From Bacillota bacterium (GTDB lineage Bacteria > Bacillota > Clostridia > Lachnospirales > Lachnospiraceae), in contig JAFACO010000458.1 in assembly GCA_023425485.1 (NCBI GenBank), positions 1-11,691 on the forward strand: DNA of 11,691 bases. The letters are read 5' to 3'. Below, piece by piece: positions 7,231 through 11,691 of the stretch; position 1 is the first letter of the stretch, and the number at the start of each line of letters is the position of its first letter. Below the pieces are notes generated by a model. That model saw nothing but the letters and a program-made list of their open reading frames with translations, was not told where the DNA came from and ran no database searches. Both the position numbers and the translations under genes were made by a program.

Positions 7231-7505
7231 GATTTGTGTTTTTCTATAACCTATAATTCATTTCACAAATTCATGAAGTAAATCTTAGGCAATATCGAAA
7301 TATGAAATAAATATTAAGTATTAATGTTCCTTTTGAAGTATACCTCTAATTTTTTGTTATAAATAGAAAAATTATATTAAAATGTGACAAAATATGGTAT
7401 AATGTATATTATTCTTTAAGTTCATGAACAACATGTAATAGCAATAATGAGAAAAAAGTAATGCCAAAATGTTGGAGTTTGCATTTAATTATGAGGAGGA
7501 GTTAT
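7231..7505. other. Intergenic stretch upstream of the PEGA-like gene
   Basis: AT-rich DNA between the SDR terminator and the next start. Apart from the candidate promoter at 7395-7403, only short non-coding-looking frames are seen; I recognise no RNA element or repeat in it. Confidence 0.5.
7395..7403 (+). promoter_or_regulatory. Extended -10 promoter candidate for the PEGA-like gene
   Basis: TGG followed by a perfect TATAAT (7398-7403) forms an extended -10 element. The -35 region is poor (TATTAA at 7375-7380, 17 bases away). It predicts a leader of nearly 100 bases before the start at 7506. Confidence 0.5.
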
Positions 7506-7811
7506 ATGCTTAGAATTACAAGAAAATATTCATATTTTGATTATTTGAGAAAATACAAAATATATATTGATAATGTTTATTGTGGTGACATTAGAACAGG
7601 TGAAACCTGTGTATATAACGTATTGCCAGGAAAACACGAGGTTACCGCTAAAATTGATTGGTGTAGAAGTAATATTGTTTATATTGATACTACTGAATCA
7701 GATAAAGAATTAGAGGTAGGAAATTCTATTGAAGGCAAAATGTTTTTCTATGGGTTTCTATACAGTACATTTCTTAAAAATAGTTATTTATGGTTAATTG
7801 AAAAAAAATAG
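7506..7811 (+). CDS. Small PEGA-like beta-rich protein, function unknown
   Basis: The protein has 101 residues from ATG 7506. AGGAGG at 7494-7499 sits 6 bases before this ATG, which decides against the in-frame ATGs at 7461 and 7491. The N-terminal half reads like a PEGA or carboxypeptidase-regulatory-like beta sandwich: YKIYIDNVYCGDI, then GETCVYNVLPGKHEVTAKIDW. Small proteins of this pattern (a short domain with LPGKHxVxAKIDWCxSN and a hydrophobic tail) occur in Firmicutes without an assigned role. The C-terminal ~25 residues (MFFYGFLYSTFLKNSYLWLI) are aromatic and hydrophobic, so weak membrane association is possible. No partner gene is clear; the phosphotransferase lies 158 bases downstream without an obvious terminator between them. 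Confidence 0.7.
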   Translation: MLRITRKYSYFDYLRKYKIYIDNVYCGDIRTGETCVYNVLPGKHEVTAKIDWCRSNIVYIDTTESDKELEVGNSIEGKMFFYGFLYSTFLKNSYLWLIEKK

Positions 7812-7969
7812 TATGATCGATATAAAAAGAAAGTATGTTTTTAATGTCTAAAAAAACATCATCGAAAGGATTAATGAAAGAAAGACAAATTTGAATGTTT
7901 ATTTATTTTGGAAGTTTGAGCATCAGTAGTGTGACTAAAAAATAAAAGCAATTTAAGAGGAATAAGAAA

Positions 7970-8866
7970 ATGGAAATCGGGAAATTTGAAATAAAAACAG
8001 ATAATAAAAAAGTAATAGAAATAGCTAGACAGGCTTCAAATGAAAAAATAACGAGTATTCGCCAAGTTTGTGAACAATATGGTGATACTGAAGAAGAGAT
8101 TCGAAAATATGATGTTTATATAATTGATAGTATTTCCGGAAGCAAAATTTTGAAGTATACGAGCAATAGAGAAATCAATAACTATGAAAAGTACCTTAGC
8201 AATAAGATACTGCCGGTGCCTAAATATTATGGAAATTTCAATGACAGAAAAGAAAATTGGATCCTAATAGAATATATATCTGGACAAGATTTAAGAGATA
8301 TGACGGATGAATTTGCTATTTTATCAGCAGACAGTCTTACTGCGATTCAAAATACATACTGGGTTCAAAATGTTGAGAAAACAAATGACCATGATAGATT
8401 TGATGTTTACTGGGAAAGGATTAATAAACGTTTTCAGTACATAAAGAATGAGCCGAGAATAGCGGAAGCGTATTCCATTTTTCTAAAACGGCAGTTATTA
8501 TGTCCAAGAACACTTTCAAATGGTGATTTTTTGCAGTTTAACGTTATTTATAGAGAAAGCAAAGTATTTGTTATCGACTGGGGATTTGGAGGCATCATGC
8601 CATATCCGTTAGATATTGCTCGATTTATTGCACATGCTACAGAAGATAGAGCTACATTTCCTTTTTATATGAATCAAAAACAGAAAGAATTATTTTTAGA
8701 TAGGGTTTATGATTGCTTAGAGAATAAACCAGAACGTTCACAGTATTTGTTTGATATAAAACTAGCTGTATTAAATGAGTATGTGGAATTTATGGAAGCT
8801 GATGAAGATGAAGATGGATGGTATTACAAACACGCTTTACAGTTAGCAGAGAGTATTTTAGCTTGA
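7970..8866 (+). CDS. APH/choline-kinase-fold phosphotransferase
   Basis: This 298-residue protein has the aminoglycoside phosphotransferase/choline kinase fold, which transfers ATP phosphate to a small-molecule hydroxyl. Visible landmarks are SKILKYT with the probable ATP-binding Lys62, the conserved helix Glu72, the hinge WILIEYISGQDL (97-108), the catalytic-loop motif SNGDFLQFN with Asp186 and Asn191, and the metal-binding DWG (Asp203) followed by PYPLDIARF. In the catalytic loop the usual His of HGD is Asn184. The target could be an antibiotic or a metabolite such as a sugar or choline; the sequence does not decide, and a resistance label is not justified. AAGAGG precedes the ATG by 9 bases. 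An inverted repeat straddles the stop codon and could terminate transcription. Confidence 0.8.
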   Translation: MEIGKFEIKTDNKKVIEIARQASNEKITSIRQVCEQYGDTEEEIRKYDVYIIDSISGSKILKYTSNREINNYEKYLSNKILPVPKYYGNFNDRKENWILIEYISGQDLRDMTDEFAILSADSLTAIQNTYWVQNVEKTNDHDRFDVYWERINKRFQYIKNEPRIAEAYSIFLKRQLLCPRTLSNGDFLQFNVIYRESKVFVIDWGFGGIMPYPLDIARFIAHATEDRATFPFYMNQKQKELFLDRVYDCLENKPERSQYLFDIKLAVLNEYVEFMEADEDEDGWYYKHALQLAESILA

Positions 8867-8885
8867 GTAAATACTCTGTTTGTTT
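8850..8885 (+). terminator. Possible weak terminator overlapping the phosphotransferase stop codon
   Basis: AGAGTATTT (8850-8858) pairs with AAATACTCT (8869-8877), loop 8859-8868, followed by the T-rich GTTTGTTT. The TGA stop (8864-8866) lies in the loop, so a terminating ribosome would cover the hairpin. Confidence 0.45.
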
Positions 8886-9299
8886 AGTTAACTTTTCTCC
8901 CAAAAGCTTACTATATTGAAAAGTAAGAGAGTAGAGTCAATGGCTCTTTCTCAACCTTTGATAGATAAAACGTGTGTCGGAGTAACAAAAGTTTCACAAA
9001 GTAGCTGCACAAATCATTATTGCCTATATTATTACAGACTTAACATATTTATCTGAAGCATTTGACTATTCGCTTATAAGTCACTTCTATAACCATAATA
9101 ATAGGAATTCAATCCTTAATGGATATTCCAGAGTATATTGTTGTTATTCTCATATTATATATGTTATTATTACTGAAGTTCAATTTAATTAGTTAAGTTA
9201 GCTTTATTGTGATTAAGTGAGCTACTATTCGATAAATCGATATTTGTAGTGAAGATTATAATGAAATTGTGTGTTTTACATTGTTAGGAGATTTATTGT
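8886..9299. other. Gene-poor stretch of about 400 bases
   Basis: No gene with a start and ribosome binding site is seen on either strand. A frame of about 65 codons is open around 8990-9190 on the + strand but lacks a start codon and matches nothing I know. A TATAAT at 9257-9262 without a matching -35 may belong to the promoter of the gene starting at 9300. Confidence 0.4.
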
Positions 9300-9602
9300 A
9301 TGTTTAAAGAAATATCATTCCCTGAACATGAATATGAGTCAATTCAAAATTATTTAGATAAACTGGGGTATTGTTATACCACGAGGGTATATAAAGAAAT
9401 CGGGAAGTATAAAGTTGGGGAATTATATATTGCACCATGGGGTGATGTATTGAAAATAGACGAAGTTAAAACATACTGGAAAGTATCAGACCGCCCTTTC
9501 TATGATGAAATGAATGATGACGAAAAGATAGAAATCTGTAAATATTCTGAAGATATAGGATTGCCATATGAGTTTATAAAATTTTCTAAAAGTACAGTAT
9601 GA
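9300..9602 (+). CDS. Uncharacterised 100-residue protein
   Basis: The start is well supported: AGGAG at 9286-9290 lies 9 bases before the ATG. I do not recognise the family firmly. The protein is acidic and aromatic-rich with the layout FPEHEYESIQNYLDKLGYCYTTRVYKEIGKYKVGELYIAPWGDVLKIDEVKTY, then SDRPFYDEM and a C-terminal helix-strand (PYEFIKF). The TTRVYxExGKYKxGxxYxxPWG arrangement is reminiscent of small ASCH/PUA-like domains, but this is only an impression. There is no signal peptide or membrane helix. Its TGA stop overlaps the ATG of a short following ORF (ATGA). Confidence 0.65.
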   Translation: MFKEISFPEHEYESIQNYLDKLGYCYTTRVYKEIGKYKVGELYIAPWGDVLKIDEVKTYWKVSDRPFYDEMNDDEKIEICKYSEDIGLPYEFIKFSKSTV

Positions 9603-9754
9603 TTATAATTCAACAGCGACAAATTCTAGCTTATTTGGTCCACCTTACTCTCATTAAGCTTATTACAACTTCAGATGTAGGAGAGAAGATTTCAATAAAT
9701 ATTAATATTATAAATAAATATTTTAATCAGTATAATCAGGAACTTCGTAAATAA
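9599..9754 (+). pseudogene. Short ORF resembling an amputated helix-turn-helix (HTH_11/BglG/DeoR-type) domain
   Basis: The ATG at 9599-9601 overlaps the preceding TGA as ATGA, and the frame runs 51 codons to TAA at 9752-9754. The product follows the layout of N-terminal HTH domains in BglG/MtlR, DeoR or WYL regulators: RQILAYL, a linker, ITTSDVGEKISIN in the position of the usual ITsxdLAekLxVS, then INKYFNQYNQEL in place of RTIrrDIxxLNxxL. The turn and recognition helix have lost the usual Ser-Arg-Thr core. No further regulator sequence follows in this frame, so it is probably a decayed fragment. No ribosome binding site is evident apart from possible coupling through ATGA. It could also be chance. 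Confidence 0.3.
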
Positions 9755-10064
9755 CAGTTAGTTGTGATGCATAAAGTGGTTGAAAACCTATTCATACTTT
9801 ATTTGGGTAGGTTTTCGAAGCTTAATGTATTTTCATTTTAATGTAGTACTTAAACATGATCAGCCATTCAAAAATAAAACTTCTTTGTGTAAACTTTATG
9901 TCTTTTCTACGATATTGATCCAAATCAGCAAATATTAATTACATAAAAAATCAGCTTTTTGTTAATTATGTGTCCAGAAGTTATATCAAGATAATCCAAA
10001 AGTAATATAAGAGAGTACATTTTGATAGTTAATGACCAACATTGAGCAAACTTTGTGACCACCG
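9755..10064. other. Non-coding stretch before the repeat cluster
   Basis: About 310 bases with no convincing gene on either strand. It holds the hairpin at 9780-9818 and a looser one around 9936-9968 (A-run and T-run arms around ATCAGC). A sequence at 9937-9955 (TTAATTACATAAAAAATC) weakly echoes the repeat unit found further right. Confidence 0.45.
9780..9818. repeat. Strong hairpin without a T-run
   Basis: TGAAAACCTA (9781-9790) opposes TAGGTTTTCG (9808-9817); the core GAAAACCTA/TAGGTTTTC is exact and the stem extends inward through two G-U pairs and a C-G pair (9791-9793 with 9805-9807), leaving an 11-base loop. Neither strand has a following T-run, so an ordinary terminator is not supported. 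It could be a remnant end of a mobile element or an RNA processing site. Confidence 0.5.
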
Positions 10065-10074
10065 ACAGCTGTCA

Positions 10075-10224
10075 ATTGACATAAAAGTTCGTCTATGTAA
10101 GTAGCTAAAAGTGCTGCAAATAGGCATATTTTTATTTCATAAACGAAGAATTATGTCATAATTTATTGACATAAAAGTTCGTCCAAGTCGTAACATTGAC
10201 ATAAATTTGCGTCTAAGTCATAAA
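10075..10224 (+). repeat. Three direct repeats in 30-bp register (ATTGACATAAAAGTTCGTC-like)
   Basis: Copies start at 10075, 10165 and 10195. Offsets are 90 and 30 bases, so all lie on one 30-bp register and copies 2 and 3 abut as tandem units. Copies 1 and 2 are identical over the first 19 bases; copies 2 and 3 match at 24 of 30 positions. The shared core is ATTGACATAAA, TT, CGTC, A and GT. Copy 1 begins inside a perfect 12-bp palindrome, TGTCAATTGACA (10070-10081), and copy 3 is followed by another, ATCAACGTTGAT (10224-10235). Arrays of ~20-30 bp repeats near a TGT... terminus are typical of transposase-binding sites at ends of IS21-, Tn7- and Tn5053-type elements. No transposase is in the window, so this identity is inferred. 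Confidence 0.6.
10143..10182. repeat. 40-bp imperfect palindrome formed by an inverted repeat copy facing direct copy 2
   Basis: The symmetry axis lies between 10162 and 10163. Without gaps, 14 of 20 position pairs are complementary, including ACGAA/TTCGT at the outside and TTATGTCA/TGACATAA inside. The left arm is therefore an inverted, slightly degenerate copy of the repeat unit that starts at 10165. Such an arrangement suits a dimeric binding site or two head-to-head element ends. Confidence 0.6.
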
Positions 10225-10367
10225 TCAACGTTGATAAAGTCCAAATATCAAAACAGTGATTAACATCCTTCACATTATTTTGTTATAGAGAACAGGATAT
10301 CCTAGCTTTGCTTTGGTTTCTGTTTTTTTATTATCTAATAAAATAATTTCCAATAAAATATTTTATA

Positions 10368-10398
10368 GTTGCAATATGCAACAGTTGTATGTTAGAAT
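10368..10398 (+). promoter_or_regulatory. marR/arsM promoter with overlapping palindromic operator
   Basis: TTGCAA (10369-10374) and TAGAAT (10393-10398), 18 bases apart, form a plausible promoter for the MarR gene at 10424. GTTGCA-ATA-TGCAAC (10368-10382) is a perfect inverted repeat overlapping the -35, with a further half-like GTTGTATG at 10384-10391. This is the shape of a MarR-family operator, so the regulator probably represses its own operon; binding is inferred. Confidence 0.6.
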
Positions 10399-10423
10399 CT
10401 AAATCAAATAGGAGGTGAAGACA

Positions 10424-10864
10424 ATGATTGACCAAGGAAGTGGAACACTTCGAGAATTAATTCGTGTTCTTGTAAGAAACTTAGGTATGTTAGAGAAATC
10501 TGATGCATCATGTTGTGGTGTAACTATAACACAGTGCCATGCAATTGTTGAAATAGGGAGGAAAGGGAAGATTTCTTTAATTGATCTTGCTGATTTATTA
10601 GATGTAGATAAAAGCTCAATGAGCCGAACTGTTAATAATCTTGTAGAGACAGGATTAGTTATCAGAGATTTGGATACTGAAAATCGACGTTTTGTAGTTA
10701 TTCAGTTAACGGATGCTGGTAAAAACGTATTTCAAAGTATTGAGAACAGTATGGATAACTATTATAAGGATATCTTCAGTTCAATACCAGAAGTTAAGCG
10801 AGGACAGGTGCTGGAAAGTTTAGCTCTTTTAACTAATGCCGCTAAAAATAATAAGTGTTGTTAA
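10424..10864 (+). CDS. MarR-family regulator with cysteine-rich sensor, probably arsenite-responsive
   Basis: The protein has 146 residues from ATG 10424. A GTG at 10415 is in frame, but its G completes the GGAGG (10411-10415) ribosome binding site, so the ATG 8 bases later is preferred. The winged helix spans about 50-96 (SLIDLADLLDVDKSSMSRTVNNLVETGLV, then the wing DLDTENRRFVVIQLTDAG), flanked by dimerisation helices. Cysteines cluster at Cys30-Cys31 (ASCCG), Cys38 (TQCHA) and Cys145-Cys146 at the C-terminus, which would suit a thiol site for As(III) or another soft metal(loid). The gene directly precedes arsM with a 23-base gap, as in other clostridial MarR-arsM pairs, and has a palindromic operator at its promoter. 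Arsenite as inducer is inferred from the cysteines and the neighbour. Confidence 0.85.
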   Translation: MIDQGSGTLRELIRVLVRNLGMLEKSDASCCGVTITQCHAIVEIGRKGKISLIDLADLLDVDKSSMSRTVNNLVETGLVIRDLDTENRRFVVIQLTDAGKNVFQSIENSMDNYYKDIFSSIPEVKRGQVLESLALLTNAAKNNKCC

Positions 10865-10887
10865 TATTAAAATAGGAGATAATTAGT

Positions 10888-11691
10888 ATGGCTAAAAGTA
10901 TTCAGGAAGAGATTAAAACGTACTATGGTGGTATCGCAAAGAAAGTGACTGAAAACTCAAAAGGAAGCTGCTGTGGTGGAGCATGTAATTGTAGTAGTGA
11001 TTCCGATTTATATTCCGCAGAGTATATTGCGGGACTACCAGTATAAGCACTTAACGCATCCCTTGGATGTGCCAATCCGATAGCACTTGCTAACCTTCAA
11101 AAAGGAGAAACAGTTCTGGATTTAGGCAGTGGTGGTGGAATAGATGTGTTGATTTCAGCTAGGTTTGTTGGAGAGTCTGGGAAAGTTTACGGATTAGATA
11201 TGACAGATGAGATGCTAGAGTTAGCAAACCACAATAAGGAAAAGAGCGGAGTTAAGAACGTCGAATTTATAAAAGGATACATAGAAAATATTCCATTAGC
11301 AGATGAAGTAGTGGATGTGATCACATCAAATTGTGTAATAAACCTAACAGAGAGTAAAGAAATAGCACTGAAAGAAGCATACCGAGTTCTAAAAAAAGGT
11401 GGTCGCCTAGCCATTGCTGATATTGTTGAATTAAAAGATGTTCCGGATGAAATCATGCAAAATGTGCAGTTATGGGTTGGTTGTATCGCTGGAGCATTAA
11501 GTATAAAGGAATATGAATGTATTTTAAAAGAAGTTGGTTTTACTGGAATTGAAATAACTCCTGTAAATGTCTACACAAAGGAAATCATAAAAAGTTTAGC
11601 TGATGCAAAGAACCTTAATGATATATATAATAAGATTGATGAAAATGCTATGGATGGAGCATTTGCTGGAGCACACGTTAAAGCATATAAA
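10888..11691 (+). pseudogene. arsM: Arsenite S-adenosylmethionine methyltransferase with an in-frame stop; 3' end off the window
   Basis: The frame begins at ATG 10888 (ATAGGAGAT upstream), stops at TAA 11044-11046 after 52 codons, then stays open in the same frame to the window edge. The translation on both sides of the stop aligns with ArsM, which methylates As(III) using SAM: KTYYGGIAKKV and a CCGGACNC cysteine cluster at the N-terminus, YSAEYIAGLPV before the stop, then ALNASLGCANPIALA, the SAM motif LDLGSGGGID, DMTDEMLELA, SNCVINL and WVGCIAGAL with the conserved arsenic-binding cysteines. ArsM proteins usually have LPxEA at the break, so the TAA most simply arises from GAA by one base change. 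The 268 codons present are close to full family length. Downstream restart is unlikely: the first in-frame ATG (about 11200) lies after the SAM motif. The product should be a 52-residue peptide unless the stop is suppressed or is a sequencing error. Confidence 0.88.

Noticed and set aside
7835..7859. Hairpin ATGTTTTT/AAAAACAT downstream of the PEGA-like gene as a terminator
   Set aside because: The stem is almost only A-T pairs and the T-run is inside the 5' arm, so it does not have terminator form.
10075..10224. CRISPR array
   Set aside because: Only three copies, with uneven spacing (90 and 30 bases), two of them directly abutting, and repeats that diverge along their length; no cas gene is present.
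10166..10224. TTGACA in each repeat copy as promoter -35 elements
   Set aside because: Copies 1 and 2 have nothing like TATAAT at 16-18 bases, and copy 3 has only CATAAA. The conservation extends well beyond the hexamer, so the repeats are better explained as protein-binding or element-end units.
10291..10330. Terminator around AACAG...CTGTTTTTTT with the AGGATATCCT palindrome
   Set aside because: The pairing is only about seven bases with a wobble and a large loop, and there is no gene immediately upstream for it to serve; left as unproven.
11044..11046. Stop codon recoding (selenocysteine or pyrrolysine) in arsM
   Set aside because: The codon is TAA, not TGA or TAG, and the family residue here is Glu; a point mutation is simpler.
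11187..11456. Antisense 89-codon frame within arsM
   Set aside because: The sense strand encodes the conserved SAM-binding fold here; the antisense product is Ser/Ile-rich with no family signature.

Overview
The window is AT-rich DNA with strong AGGAGG-type ribosome binding sites, sigma-A-like promoters and many short hairpin-plus-T-run terminators. Together with DUF6273 proteins, a cytoplasmic-type GH10 xylanase and an arsenite-responsive MarR/ArsM pair, this points to a low-GC Firmicute, most likely class Clostridia and perhaps Lachnospiraceae. That placement is inferred from protein flavour; no rRNA or tRNA is present to confirm it. Every supported gene is on the + strand, mostly in short one- or two-gene units.

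Region 1 (1-1670) opens inside a regulator whose C-terminal effector-binding domain runs off the left edge. Its 3' end overlaps the first of two tandem DUF6273 paralogues, and a strong terminator closes the unit. Region 2 (1700-3295) is a two-gene unit of a small cupin and a GH10 glycoside hydrolase without signal peptide, with its own promoter and terminator. Region 3 (3394-5046) is a six-TM methyl-accepting chemotaxis-type protein; promoter, Shine-Dalgarno and spacing all indicate a TTG start. Region 4 (5112-7230) pairs an AraC-family regulator (arabinose_bd-like N-terminus) with a short-chain dehydrogenase, each followed by a terminator. Region 5 (7395-8885) holds a small PEGA-like beta protein and a phosphotransferase of the APH/choline kinase fold.

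Region 6 (8886-10423) is gene-poor. It contains one 100-residue unrecognised protein, a start-stop-overlapping 51-codon ORF that looks like an amputated helix-turn-helix domain, a strong hairpin without a T-run, and a compact repeat cluster at 10065-10235. The cluster has three direct copies of ATTGACATAAAAGTTCGTC-like sequence in exact 30-bp register and an inverted copy that forms a 40-bp imperfect palindrome. It resembles the multiple transposase-binding sites at ends of DDE elements of the IS21/Tn7/Tn5053 type, but no transposase is in the window. It lies directly before Region 7 (10368 to the right edge): a cysteine-rich MarR regulator with a palindromic operator over its own promoter, followed by an arsenite methyltransferase gene (arsM) interrupted by one in-frame TAA that replaces an expected GAA codon.

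The items most worth checking are the repeat cluster as a possible edge of a mobile arsenic island, the single-base nonsense change in otherwise intact arsM, and the departures from the usual catalytic or metal-site residues in the cupin/GH10 pair.
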